Positions 31,042-46,000 of a stretch of DNA of 64,000 bases are shown one piece after another. Within the stretch, counting starts at the first letter, position 1; every line of letters starts with the position of its first letter. Both the position numbers and the translations under genes were made by a program. The notes under the pieces were generated by a model. The model made no database searches and was not told the DNA's origin. It saw only the letters and a program-made list of their open reading frames with translations. The stretch spans positions 512,183 through 576,182 of the forward strand of contig BEXV01000090.1 in the NCBI GenBank assembly GCA_003118195.1, given 5' to 3'. Source of the DNA: Hemicentrotus pulcherrimus (lineage: Eukaryota; Echinodermata; Echinoidea; Camarodonta; Strongylocentrotidae).

Positions 31042-34000
31042 CTGTATACAGGTACACAGAAAATAAAAGAGGAATGTGTATAAGAAACTGGATTACAAAT
31101 GATTAAAAAGATTTAAATGATTTGATAACAAAGAATGACATGAAGAAAATATGGAAACATACATTTTAATTATATTAATTTATTATTAATTTGGTAAATT
31201 TTCATTGTCACTGTTCATTTCAAAATTGATATCTTCTTTAGATTTCAAAATTTTTGCATGTCACATAAATTATACATTGAACCAAATTTAGAATTACAAT
31301 TCCAAACATTTTGAAGCTAAACATTCATAGATCCATATTCCTATAAGTAAGAGTTGATAATGATGAGAGAATGACGAAACTAGAAGACAAAGAGGAGAGG
31401 GGGTGGCAACCAAGGGTGTAGAGTGTGCCTACCTTTCTCTGGTATAGCCTAGTTTAGGTTCAGTATAGTTGAGGATATCTTCCCTAGTCCATGAAGGAGC
31501 TTGGTCTCCAGACAGGATAGTCTGGAACTCAGCAGGACTAAAACTATGAAGCTTCTCAATAGGGAACACTTGGTTGAAGCCATCTGGAATACAGCAAATC
31601 ATACAGGAAATAAATACATACATGTAGATATTATGAATTATGACTTTTGTCAACTATTACTTACAAGTTCGAGGAAAAAATTAACTGCTTAACCTGGACT
31701 GAATTGAATTTGCTGGGTTTATACAAATGGTGATCTTTCTAAGTAAAATTTGTTTATCAAACTTTTTTAACAGCATTTTATGTGACAAATTAGACAGTCA
31801 TTTATGTCAAAAGTGAAAATACATAGTGCTGTCTATAAAAAAATAAACGTATGACACTGATACTTCCAACATATCAAAGAATATTTCTAAAGCTACCTAC
31901 CGTAATACAAGAGATTAAAATATAAAGAAAATAATAACTAGAAAATATAAATAGAGAATTCCCTTGAAAAATTCAATACTTCAAGAAGTGAGTTTAGTCC
32001 TAGAGTTTGTCAGTTCATATTCAACATCAACTAATGAGTGGGGAAAAAATAGGAAGACTGGTGAGTTAACCCACCTCTGAAAGCCTCCATCTGTCTCCTG
32101 ATACCAGTATGAAGACAGAAATCAGTTACCAGCTCGATGTACTCCTCAGCATTGTCTAGACTCACACACTCATCATCACCGTTGGGTTTAAGATTGAAGC
32201 TCTGGTAACCATACACTTTGGAGGATGGGTTGAACTGGAATGTCAACCTAAGAAATCAGCACAAAAAAAGACCAGTTACTCAACCATCAAAGATTTCAAA
32301 CAATTTGGTGTATAGTAAAAAAAAAAAACTAAACCAATAGGATACATATATCTACAATAAATTGAATTAGTTTTCACACAAAATATCTGTTATCTATTTG
32401 GAAATAGTTGGATCTGTGCAAGCATAAAAACAATGATAAATATACATGAATTTCAGGAAGTAGAAATTGAATTCTTTAGAGAAAGTTTCATCTTAGTTTA
32501 ACATTCATTGTGAGTTAAATATAGTGTGATTTTCAACAATTTCAAGTCAATAACAAACTCTGTATTAAAAAAACAGCCAATAAATGGTTCTTTGCAACTT
32601 CTGATTACCTCTTGATTTTTTTCTTTGGTTATAAGAATAACAGCATTTATATTACGCACATATAAATTCCAGGGGATGCTGAAGGCGTTTACAAGGCAGT
32701 ATTATTACCCTAACTTTAGCCCTGCTAAAAGGCATTCAAGGATTAAGTTCCTACCAGGTACCCATTTACTACACCTGAGTGGAGAGCAACAAATATAGAT
32801 TAATGTCTTGCAAAAGGTGCCATGGTGGAACTCACAACGCAAACCATGTGATCTACAGACCAGTGATGTATCCACTACACAATGACACCTCTACAATACA
32901 ATACAATAGAATCTTTATCAGATTCTTACCATGAAAGAGAGAGAAAAGAAAAGATACCTACCCTAGATCCTCAAGCCTAACAGGTATCCCTGATCCAGGT
33001 GAGGTCTCAAGACAGAGGTTCTGAATCTCATTGTTACTCTCCTCCTCTGTCTTACTTCCATCCAGCTGAATCTGTCTCTTACGATCCACCATCTCTTGAA
33101 GATGCTGAAGGAATCTTGCACGATGAGGGTCAATCAACTCAAAATCAGACCAGGTCAAGACACCAGCAAACCAGGCTGGTGTGCAGGGTTTAGGTGGGTC
33201 TGCTGCTAGGATGAGCTCCTTGGACTCGTTGCCGCTGTCAATGGCCAGATCAGAGATGAGCTCACTCATGCTCTCCAGTGAGGCCTCCGTCTGCTGCATC
33301 TCAGCAAAGAAGACCTCTGAGTCTCGTGGTGAGGTGTAGGATTCATGCGTGGAGGTGTAGTAGAGATGGGTACTACCTGTCTCACCCATGCACATGAGTT
33401 TGAGGAAGGGTCTTGAGAGAGGGATGTCTACCATGCGATTGTCCTGGAGGCACTTTGCCAGGAAGGTGCCAAGGAAGTTGTAGAGTTGCTCAATGCGAGA
33501 GATCTCCTCACTGTCTTGGATGATGGGAGCAGGGAAGAGACCCGAGGCTTTTTGGATGTAGTAACCAGGGGGCTTCTCACCTTCACCAAGATCAACCTGC
33601 AATAACACAGCACAAATCAGTGAGTAAACAGTAATGTCACCTTAACTTGTGGAAAAGAAATATAAAATACAATGTTACATTAAATAAACTAAAAATCTAT
33701 TACAATCATGAATTTGATTAACATTTGAACCCTAAGGCCAAGGAAAAAGATGAATGTCCCCATCATCAAAGCACTTTAGATCTCTATTTGGGATGAAATT
33801 TTGATAAGTGAAGGATAAAGAATTCTGCATTAAACCGGTGTTGAGCTTTACATCTGTATCATTGATGACTAATAGCACTGACTATTTAAAAACACAAACT
33901 ATACAAATTGATATTAGTGAAATATGCAATAAAGGTTTGATTCAAATCAATTACCCAGCAGGGAACTCTTCAAAAATACCCACCTTTCTTGACAGGTCAT

Positions 34001-37000
34001 CTGCTATTTCATCATCAGTCAACCACATTCCTAGACTCTTACGCTGGAGCTCAGCTGCTATCAGAGCATAGAACTCTAGAGTAGGACCAAGACCTGTTCC
34101 TTCCTCTCCAAGGAACTCAACCTGATTGAAACAAAGTAGAAATTGAAGAATAGAATGTATGTTTCATTATGAGTAAGACAGTGATATGCCAGTACCACTT
34201 CAACATGACAAGTGGATTGAATTCCCTCAACAATCATACAAATCTAACTCCTAACATTCTAGGATTTGTCCAACACACTACTGGTGGCAAATAAGCTGCT
34301 GAGCAATTATGTAGGAAAGGTTATTTTTAAATTTCTTAAATCATATATTCATCGAAACCAATATGCAAGCATTGAGGGGAAAAAGTTTCATCTTTGCTAC
34401 TTTCAATCATTAGATTATTGATTCACACCTTGGCCCATCTGCTTTAATATGTTCTTACATAATTCATTCAATTTACATTGCATATCTCAATCTAGGGTGC
34501 AGTAAATTCTTTCTTTGTAGGACCAGATCCATGAATATTTCAAGACATCTAGGCAGTAGCTTAATTAAAGCACTTGTAATGACAATAAAAGATACTTTAA
34601 CCCTATGGAAAAATAGACAAGTCATATGAGCATAATTAATATCATGGAAGAATATCTCACCTCTAGTATAGATTTCTTTGCACAATGAAGTCTCATCACA
34701 TTGATGGCCCATTCAACTAACTGCTCTCCTCTTGGTACCTTGACCCTTTCATGTTTGAGACGTCCAACCTGGAACTCATGATGGTCATCTCGTCTAGTGC
34801 TAGGAGTCCTCACACGTTCAGTGTTTGCCTCACGTTTGCCTTGCAGCCACGCTATGGCTCTGTATATAAAGACATTTGCCACATTATATATTTGATAATT
34901 GTAACAAGTCAAACATCAAATTTTGAGGGAAAACAATTATTCTGCAGTACTGTTGGACTCCCCCCTCCCTCAAATTCTAAAACATATAATCCATACTCCT
35001 TATGTACTAACCAAGTTATGAACCAATTTTCGAAATATTCATTTCAGATATGTTTGCCTTTGATTATTTGTAATAATCTAAAATCTATTTTATCTTATCT
35101 TAAGCATACAGTCTGAAGAATAATCAAACATTCACAACAAGAGTAACCTTTTTACAATTTCAGAAAAACAAACTATGTTCAAAGACATCTGCTTGGAATA
35201 CATGCACATTGCATGAAAGCTTCAAAATGTAATATTTACTATAACTCCCATAAAACAAAACTGTTTGTCAAGTACAGAGAATTAAAAAAAAAAGTTTTTA
35301 ATATAAATGGATTTATATCAAACTTCAAATAGACTCTGACTATAACAATCTCAACAGTTTCACTAACCTTGACACACCAAATGCAGTACATGTAAAGTAG
35401 AGTTGCCTGGTCTCAAATGGGAAGAGCATTGGACATCTATTAGTCAGTCTTTCACACCACTTAGGCAGAGATAAGCTGGCAAGAACCAGAGGATCCTAGG
35501 AGGTAAAAGATCATGAATCATTAGTTAGGAGAGTTCAGTGCAAATAGGCAAGTATTTATCCATGAAGTATCTGTTTTACTTTTACTCACATCAGAAGTTT
35601 ACTATGTGCCTTTCAATATTAACAATAATGCTCTTCAATTTTCATCTTTGTGGCCACTACATAATCCCTATCCCTTGGTCCATAGGTAATTCAAATTGAA
35701 AAAAATAGGCATATACTTTCACCTTTATCTCTTTATAAGATATAATTTAAACTGCCATTTTCTTTAATTGAAGCAACCTATCATCCTGTGTTTCCTACAA
35801 TGTCTGAAATGTTTATGGATACCATGTGCTATTTTCGGGGTGGGTAATCACAAATTGTCTACATACATTCATTACAGCTAGAAATTACCTGTACTTGCTG
35901 GGCTAGCTTGTTGGTGATCTTTTTACTGTAGAACTCTTCAGGTGGTACATTGAAGCGATGACCATCTGGATCTGTAGGGAAGCAGAAGACAAAAATGCTC
36001 AGTCTTTGAACAGTATACATTTGGATCACTTGAGGTAGCACACCATAATCAACAAAGGATAGCAAATTTGTTTCATTCTTGTACAGATGTATTCGTTCAA
36101 CATCATGCCTTACTCTTCTCACATCAACAGCATTAGCTTAACTCAAATCAATATATCTATATCAATCATATTTAGTCTGTCTTTTAAAATTATGATATCT
36201 TACTTCTGACAGTTTTGATATCAAAGTAATGGAATTGCAAATGTGAAGTTCAACAGTGCTCTTGAAAGGGGGGTGACTGAAAAAGGAGCAGTCATGTTCA
36301 TTAACATTATTTCCAACAGATTTAGCCTATACTTATTTCCGTACAAGAGCAATTACCTGTGGACCCAACATCTGTAGCGATGGCATAGAGAATCCTGAGG
36401 AGCTGTAAGACATCATCTACACTGCAAGCACCAGTCTCCTTACCGCCAACATTCAGACTACCACCATCACTCTCACTCAGTACATGCCCAGAGTCCTGGC
36501 TTAGGCGTTGCTGGCTAGATGGTCTAGCTAGCCCAAGCTGGATGAATTCCTGTTTATCAATGGACAAATTAAATAGTATTGTGAATTCAAGTTCCAAAAC
36601 AATCACACTTTACACAATTAAGGATAGTGCCTGAGATATTTAAGGATGGTGTCTATCGAAAATGAGTGTTATACTCAATTCAAACTGTATCGGATGTCTA
36701 AACAGTTTAATGACAATCGTTTTGTTACAAGAGTAAGGTGTATGGTTCTCTACCTATATTCATGAGTGTAAATACTGGCATCAGAGAAGTAGATTTATAA
36801 TAAAAATTGACATAATCGGAACATACTTCACGATCCTTCAGATTTTATATACACAATCATTTCACACAACTAAAATTTTTATTTTTAGGATATGTGGTCA
36901 TTGAGACAGACAGGCTGAATTCAATCAGACTACTTGAGTCTAATAATGTAATAATGTAGTATTCTTCAAGAAGGTAGAGAATGGACTAACCCTGTATGCA

Positions 37001-40000
37001 GCGATTAGTCTAGAAGAGTTCCTTGTCCTGCGTATATTAGTAGCATTACTGGTCAGCTTCCATCTCCTGAGGAACTGAGCATCTGCCTTCTCCTGTAGGT
37101 ACATGATAAGCTCTGTCTTAGGTAGTCTCTCAGTGCCTAGGTGTCTCTGTACAAAGCCTACAGTCCATGGACCCTGGGTGATGACAAGGGCAGATACATG
37201 TCACATTGATTAAAACACAAGGACATGCTTTGTAATAGGACACAAGGCGTTTTGAATGGCAACTTGAAAAGAAAATGACAACTCTTGGCTTTATTGTACA
37301 CATCAAAATATTGATTTCATTTTTCGTTTTAATTACTTTTGCAAAAAGTTTGTTTTGATGCTTACCTCTGTGTTTTCTACACTTGAAGTGCTCTCATCCT
37401 GGGGTCTTGATTCCCTATATACAACCCTGTGAAACAAAAATCATAAAACAATATAAATGAGATTTGTCCATTTTCTACAATTTGATCAGACAGATGTTAG
37501 ACACATGTGAAGTGTACATTATTATTTCATAAACACATTAGTTGGAAATTTAGACCAAATACTCCCAAATAAATTCATGTAATAAATAGTGGATCAAATG
37601 TCACTGAAAAACTTATTAATTTCTCCCATGTTGAATAGAAGGAAAAACAAAATCTAAACATATTTATACTAAAGATTAATTTCCCCTTATTTCTTATTAG
37701 CTTATTATCTGTTGTAAATGACAATTATTGGTAAACTTCATACCAAAGAACCAAGGACTGTACTCTTTCTTAATTCAAGACACAATGTCTGGTTGTTCTC
37801 TGATGCAAATCTGATAATGCAAAGAGTCTTACGTGTATGTGGGCTCCCATATCCTGCGTAACCTATCATGTTTGGTGCCAGTAGGTGTCTGCTGATACAG
37901 CATCTGTACGTATCTAAAGATGGTGGATCGGAGATCCTCACAGTATACTTCAGTCTCCTGTACCTAAATACACAACAACCATGATAAAGAAAGTTCATTA
38001 GACAATATCATCATCAAGCTTACTAACACCATTAAATTGAAGGATTTTTCTTGTGTAAATGGAAATGATTAGCAATGATTGCACAAATATATGCTCTTTT
38101 AAAAATTACATGTAACATTTAATAATACTTTGTAAAAAAGCTTTTGTTGATTACTGTGCACGATCAATAAACCATATCAACTAGCACGAAACTTTAAGTA
38201 CCGGTAGATGTTTTATAGATGACAAAGAAGATTAGAACCATGCATATAGATCCATATAGTTAGAGGAGTATATACTTCATAGGTGATGATAGACTTACTC
38301 CTTGTAGTCCAGGTCCTCTTAAGAAGAGTCCTAGTCTTGGTGTCGGGGTGCTATCAGTCTCATCTCTAAATGATGTATCGGGCGTACCTGTAAAACATAC
38401 AATTCATAAACATAGATTGGAAATGATACACATCATCGTATGGACTCTCTCACAAATTAAACAAAGTAAACAGAGCTAATTGATAGTCACTTATTAAACG
38501 AGTAAAGTTGTGTTCTATGTTACCTTGTATGTGAACAAATATTAATAAAGAAAGATTAGAAAAGTTGAAGGCAAATTTAAAGGGAAGATTTCTGGCCTCT
38601 TACATTAAAAAAAGGTGGCATGTAATAAAAAAAAAACAAGGGAAACGCTCTCGGCAGTCTCGCCTGCATTGCGCAATTCGATAAGATGAAAAATTGAGGT
38701 TGGAACATTATTCATAGGCAGGGAGGCCCATTAGCAGGCCCCCAAAAATGAAATCCTTTGAATATAATCAGGATTTTGAAGTGAATATTGATTAAGAATC
38801 ATGAACAAATAAGAAAAATTGATTCATTTATTCTCATATTAAGTTGTGAAAACATAATCCAAGTCTACTGACCTAAAATGACCTCTGACCTTGTGACCTG
38901 GAAATTGTGTCATATGACTTGTGATACTTGATAACTCTTGGGTACAAGTTCCATGAAATTTGAACAAACACTTTCAAAAATATGCTAAAAATTCAAAATC
39001 TTGATGTTGATGCCATAAAAAAGGTGTAAGTTTGTTGACCTGAAATGACCTTTGAACTTAACTTAGTGACCTGAATTCTACTTACATGAATGGGGATACT
39101 TGATTACCCTATAGTCCAAGTTTCATCGACTAAGAATCTATACTTTCAAAATTATATCAAAAATTTAAAAACTTAACCTCAGGTTAAGTTTTTGATTCAT
39201 GATGCCACAACATAGTCTAATTCTGTTGACCTGAAATGACCTTTGACCTTGACTTTGTGACCTGAAATTCAATTCACATGATTGGGGATACTTGATTACC
39301 CTATAGTCCAAGTTTCATTGACTAAGGAATTATACTTTCAAAATTATATCAAAAATTCAAAAACTTAACCTTAGGTTAAGTTTTTGATGTTGACACCGCC
39401 GTCGCCGTCGCCGTCGTCGCGCCGTCACCGGAAAAGCGGCGCCTATGTCTCGCTTTTTTGCTACGCAGGCAAGACAAAATTAAATGGTAAATCCCATTTT
39501 TTTCATGTACATACTGTGCAATTCTGAACAATAACCACTTTAGGTATTGACAGATAATTGTTGACAGTTTGTCATACGAGCAGTCCCAGTACGGAATGTT
39601 CAAATAGGCCAATTAAATTAGTTCACTGCTGCTCGGATGATGTCATCAAGTTTTGTATAAAATGACTTTATGATTGGTTGAAGTTAATATGTGTTTGATT
39701 TTTTATGTTGCTCCTAATTTAAGTTTGAATAGCAGGGGCTCTTAAATGCATATTTTGGCTTACCTGGTGGAGGTATCTCAAGGTCTGTGGTCTGCTGGAC
39801 ATTGGTCCTGCCTGGTCTAGGATCAAAGGCTGGTACCAGAGCAGAGAACTGTCTCTTCAATACATGTTCATCATCCCATGTCTTACGTCTCACACCTCGG
39901 CTATCATAGTCCTCTTCCTCCTAAACATTGAGATATCAAACAAAACAATACATATACAAATGAAATCCTGTTTAATTGTTATGCTCCACAACTGCATGTA

Positions 40001-43000
40001 GGAATGTTGGTCTGCCCCTAAGAGTCCTTTACAAGATCGATGGTGTAATATAAATGCTACATCATGTGTATGCTTAAACACAAATGATACCCAAATGACA
40101 ATAGAATTCTATTAAATTTTCACACAAAACCTTTTACAAGTAAATGGATTTTCTTTTTCAACTGAACTATGCTCATGTTTTAGCTGACATGTAATGAAAT
40201 TCCTCGTTTTGTGAGTGTGTGTGTGTACTTTTCCAAAATTGCATGTGTGGGTATCAATATGTCATGGTGAATAAAAAGAAAATGCATTCATAAGCAGTGA
40301 TTAGATCATCATACCACATAAGATAAAAACTCTTACCGTTCCATCATCGTAGTCCTCTCCGTCACTATCATCCTCATTCTCATCATCAAGATCCTCTGGC
40401 TCTGGGAACTCCTCATCCTCCAGCTCAGCCATGAGAGAGCTGGTGGGACAGGGCTCTAAGAACTCATTATCACTCTCACTGGAGGTGGATGTAAGGGAGG
40501 TTGCTAGGGCTGAGCTTAGGGTACTCGTCAGGACAGTGCTGGCTGATGTAGGCATGGAGGTGGTGGTCGCACCGGGCAAGTTAGGAGCACTCTGGGCACT
40601 GCTCAGGTAGTTGTCTACAATGTCAAATGAAGTGGCAATGTACATATATGAGCTTGTATTACATATGCATTGGAAGCTGAAAAACATTCATGTGAAAATC
40701 TGTATAAAACAAGATCAAAACAGTAATGCATAGGGGTGAATGAGTAAATCCATCCACAAACTCAATCAACCTAACAAACTACAGAGAGAGAGAGAGGAGG
40801 ACAAAGACTCTCAGACTTGTTAACATTCACTCTGAGAAATATGATGTGCTTCATTTATTTGCTTGGAGGCAACAAGATGACATAATCATTAATAATAGAA
40901 AGTAAATGGGTAACAATGCAACTCCAGTGCTAAGAAAACAAAACGCTTACTCTTGAAAAATTCAGACTCAAAGTTACGGGATGCCTTCATCAAAGATCCC
41001 AGAGGCAAATACGTTCCATTTACATTAACAACAGCAAAATTAGCAGCAGTTAAACTGCTTTAACTTACTGCTAGGCAGGCCAGATGAGGAGTATGGGAAC
41101 CTCACAAAGCTGGAAGTAAAGGTGTTGGTCCGATTTGAGAGGGTACTGTTACCACTGCCTACACTACCCCTGCTCTGCCTCATGAGAGATGGGAAGGTAT
41201 CTGCAAGGCTGGACACTACATCCTGGTTACTGCTTAGGTTGGGTACGCTAACACTCATACTGCTGGTGGTAGGGGGCAGCACAGGGGTGGAGCCAGTACC
41301 TGAATGTAAGGGGGTAGGTAGGTAATGTATCAATACATGAAAAACCTCAGACAGGTGCATTGAATGACAAGACCTATACAACTACACAACATACAATACA
41401 TAAGGTAAAGGGATTGAGATCTTTGAAGAAAGAACATAATAATGTATCGCAAAACCTTACTTATGAACTGATATTTTAGTGTTATGATACATTAAAAGCA
41501 GCTTTCCATTCACTAGATCAATTATTTCTTTTTTATTTTGAGAGGAGTGCTTTGTCCAGATTTGTTATCAATTAAAATACAGAGCTGTATGTTACTTACA
41601 ATATCTGAAACAGTTTAAAAGTGGGTATTCCATAACAACAAAAAGTTGGTAGTACTTCATTTGGCAGTAACAACATATAATGGAAATACAGTTGGATACC
41701 AATACTCTTATCATGAACATGAAATTAAAAGTGCATGTTGCTGAATTAAAGTTTTTAGTGTCAGCATATGATATTACCTGTTGTTGGAGGAGGAAGCTCT
41801 ATGGCCTCAGAAAGAGCCTTCTCTGAGTCTGTAGCCAATCTCTTATTCCTTCCTCCGCTCAACACAGCGCTGACAGCACCATCGACCACTGCTTCCGTCT
41901 CTGACAGCACTGCTTCCAGACCGGATCGCATCAGCTGATTCTCCATGACTACGGCTGCTGATGCTAGACTGGGAGCTGAGAGATCGGAAGTGGAGGCGTG
42001 ATCTTTATCTGTGGGTTTGGTCCAGGACAGGCAGGGCAGATGGACAGACAGACAGACAGACAGACACCATGGACAAAGGAATAGGCAGAGTGCAGGAGGA
42101 GGAGGAGGAATAGAAGGTAGAGGAAATACACACATAACAAAATGCAACAGATCATTGTGCACATAGACAGGCAAACAAAAATAAATCAATCAAATAGGAT
42201 ACAAATAGAAAAGACAAAGCAGTCCTCATTCAAGTATTAGCTTCTCCTCTAAAGTACAACCATTTCATTGACACAATATCCTTTTCAAAAATAATTATTA
42301 GATGATCATATATATCACTTGATCATATCTTATACAGTCTCTTATAAGACTGATAATTGCTATTTCTCTGATTGTATTTTTGTTATGTATATGTACATTA
42401 ATTTGAGTGCATTGTTGACATAACAAGAAGAAGCTAATTTGCTTGAAAGGAACTCTTTAAAATATATATTTATGTTATTACATAGAGTAGCAAAAGCTAG
42501 AAGCTAGAAGAAGAGAAGGCAAGCTAATTACTTTTAATTCCCTTTAATGGATAATTTGGTGATCTGGAAAGCCATAAGCTGTATGGTCACCCTGTTCACA
42601 TCTTAATTTTAGAAAATTAACCACGAAATCTAATATAACAATTTCACTGCAAACTAGAAAGAAAGTATTGCCAAACGAAAGTCCACTCACATCAATATTT
42701 ATACCACAAAACTATCACATAATCACCAAACACAAATTGCTTTATACCCCCCTCCCCTCAAAGACCAATCACTACTACTACTCAAATGTACAAAGACACT
42801 ATTAAAAAAGCTTTAGATAACATGCTATACCACTGAGAACAAAAACAATTCAAACTAAGAATAGAATGGAGTACACACAAATAGGGAGGCCTAAGAACAA
42901 AAGTGTGCTGAATCCTGGGTCACATACAATACAATCCACTATACAAATCACAGACAAAATATAATTCAAACTGATGTGGAAATATTTCCTGAGACTGAAT

Positions 43001-46000
43001 AGATAACCAGGTAAAGAGCATTATATTACTATCAGACACATTTTACGTACTGCCATTTACTTATTCATTTTTATAAGTCCACTTTACCTATAACATTTCA
43101 AAAAGAAAGACTGAAGATGTTCACTTGAGCCTCATGAAGCATAGCTTCCAACAAATTACTTATAAGCAAATAGTATTTTGTGCATGGACTTGAGCAACCT
43201 TTTCACAGGTAACACTGAGTATGACTCAATCAGAGGACAATGAAGGGTCTGTATTATAACAAATATGATGATTTTTTTTGACGAATGGTGATGATTTTGA
43301 TCTTAATCCTCTCTTCTTGCATGTGTGTGTTTTAGGGGTAGGCTTTCATATAAGGAATCCCTCCTTTCTGCCTATCCCAAATGCTCTCATAAATTGCCAT
43401 TGTAATTTGTTATCACTATTTTGTTATTTTATCATTCCATTCTGTATGTGTATGTTTTAAATGCTTTCATGAAGAGTGTTGAATAAACTTTGAACTGAAT
43501 TGAATTGATTGTATACCTTTACAAGCAGAACCCGCATCTGGTCCCTCTCCTGCGCTGAGGCTAGGTGTGGAGTTGCTCTTATTCCGACCCAGGATAGGTC
43601 CTGTAGCTCCTGGTGTGGATCCAGGTATGGAGCTTGTGACGGAGGGGCTCCTGGTACCTGGGATGGTGACCGTCTTCATACGGGGGAGAGGAGGGGGCTC
43701 TCTGGAGGGGAGGGGCTCATTCTGTGCAGCTGCTTTTAACACTGCAGCTACCAATGCTAAATGAAAACAAATAACAAATGGAATGTTAAAATTGTTGAGT
43801 ACTGATTAAAAAAAACAAAAAGGGTTGTACATTGCAAGATAATGTCTCATGTTGGTCTGTTGAAGAACCTTCTAGTTTTTCACAACAGTCATTCAACAAA
43901 AAGGTTTCCTGAACATTTATGTCACAGGAAATGTGACATACCATGTGTATCTGTTGAGTTTACAGCCATGTCAATTTTGTAAGAAACATAAACCTACTGG
44001 GCTTAAAAGACCATGAATGATACATAAAAATTTACTCTAAACTGTACATGCCTGCAGTTCTACTCGTAACAATTTCACCATTGGTATGCAAATGATGGAG
44101 GCTTCAATACAAAATGTCTCTCTTTTCACCAAAGGTAACTTGGCAAAAGACAACAAGTAAAATTATATTTCAACATGCTTTGGCAAACAAATTCAGAACC
44201 AATTTCACACCCTCCCTAAAGTGGTATTGTAACTTACATTCTCTCTCACTAGAGGCCAGACCCTCAGCTTGGTGAGCTCCTTCAAACTCTCTCCATCTCC
44301 AATCAGTACTCCTTCCTCTCTGTCCCATCACCATCTGACGAAGTACCTGTGAACGAACCAGCTTACGCTGCTTCCTCATACTTGATTCAGGGTCCTTCAC
44401 CACTTTGGCTGGAGCAACACCTAGGTGGGAGCAGCAAAATTTAATAAGGGGGAGTTGAACTATAGCAATTATTTATTTTCTTTGATGTTATTTTTGTTTT
44501 AGATTTGTGAGGGCCTTATCTATCCATTGATTTCACATTTTTTAACAGTATATTATTGCTTAACTATAGAAGCTGCATTGTCCAGATGAAGTATTATTGT
44601 CAGTCAGTGATTCTCTGAATTATATTTTATTGTTTGAATAGTGAACTTAAAACTGATAATGAAGTAGATGAATTTAACAGCTTGTAGTCATAAATCAAGG
44701 CAAATGACCTAGGAGCTTACTTAAGTTCTCTTCCACGACCCCAGTGACAGTGCCATAAAGTTCAAATCCAGAGAGTGAGAGATAGTGGGTCTGCCCACTG
44801 GCATTCTTGCCCATCTGTTGAAGACGAATGTAACGCCAGCCTTTCTTCTCGCTGGTTGAGGGTTCCAAAGGCCATGTGGCGCTGGACCTGATAAGATGAG
44901 ACAATGATATAAATGCATCATGTAAAGCTAATGGAAAGCATGCCATGTGGAAAGAAAATAAAGTAGAACCCTCAAATCAACAAGACAGAGTGCTTGTGCT
45001 CTCAAGTAAAGCATCAATCTTAAAATACTCAGACCCGTGGACAAAGTTTGCTAGCAATGGCGTGAAATAAAACTTCAGAACTAAAGATAGAAAATGCAAG
45101 AATATTCAGGGAAATCATGGAAAGTCATGAAAACCATTAACATCCCTGTTTAAAACTTGTTTTTCTGACACTATGAGGTTGGGTGTTTCATTTCCTTGAT
45201 GGCTTTTCTCCAAGCCTTTCTCTCTTCAGAATCCATCTTAGGTAACAAACAATGTCTAAATGTTCCCAAGAGTTGACTTTGCCTTTGAGCTGTTTCCTTA
45301 CCCTGGCTCATTGAGAGAGCAGTCGTCGGTGTGAGTGAGTAGTGTCATCCAGCTGATGCCATCCTTAGACATCTGAAACTGCCAGTTTCTCAGTGCAGAG
45401 CGGCCATAGCCCCTGGCATGACGTAGCGTGTATGCAGATGGTATTACCCATAAGCCAAGGTCAATGGAGTACCAAGCTCGCCTGGATCAATGGAAAACAT
45501 TTCAAATTGGGTGTGAGAAGCTCAAAGTGAACTGATTTTGGATCTAATTTACATAAAGGAAAGCCAGACAGATGTTAGATGACATATGTGGTTAAAAATA
45601 TATGGGGTCAATAATGATGTTAAGTTTATAATGGCTCTTTTACAATTATAGCTGGCTACAAAAAGATTGAAAACGAAAATGAATAATGGATATAACAACA
45701 AGTACATAAAAGGCACAGATCTGGAAATCAATATTTGGAATTAATACGCTATGCAATGTCACTATCAATGAACATTTTGCAACTACATTTAAAAAACTAT
45801 CACAATCTTTTCTTTAACTCAAGTTATGCTAGGCTAATATATTGAACATGTTATCTTTCAATCCTGTGCTTACTTGTCATCGTTGGTATGACAGTTGAGA
45901 GCCGATGAGTCACGGCTGAGGATATCTTCTAGACGGCCGTAGGGAAGACCTCGTCCATCTGAGCTACTGACCACTATCAGACCATATTGACCAGGGTTGA

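Noticed and set aside
42009..42189. Upstream part of the open frame over HECTD1 exon Y
   Set aside because: Pyrimidine-rich intron with (CAGA)n before the acceptor; not conserved.
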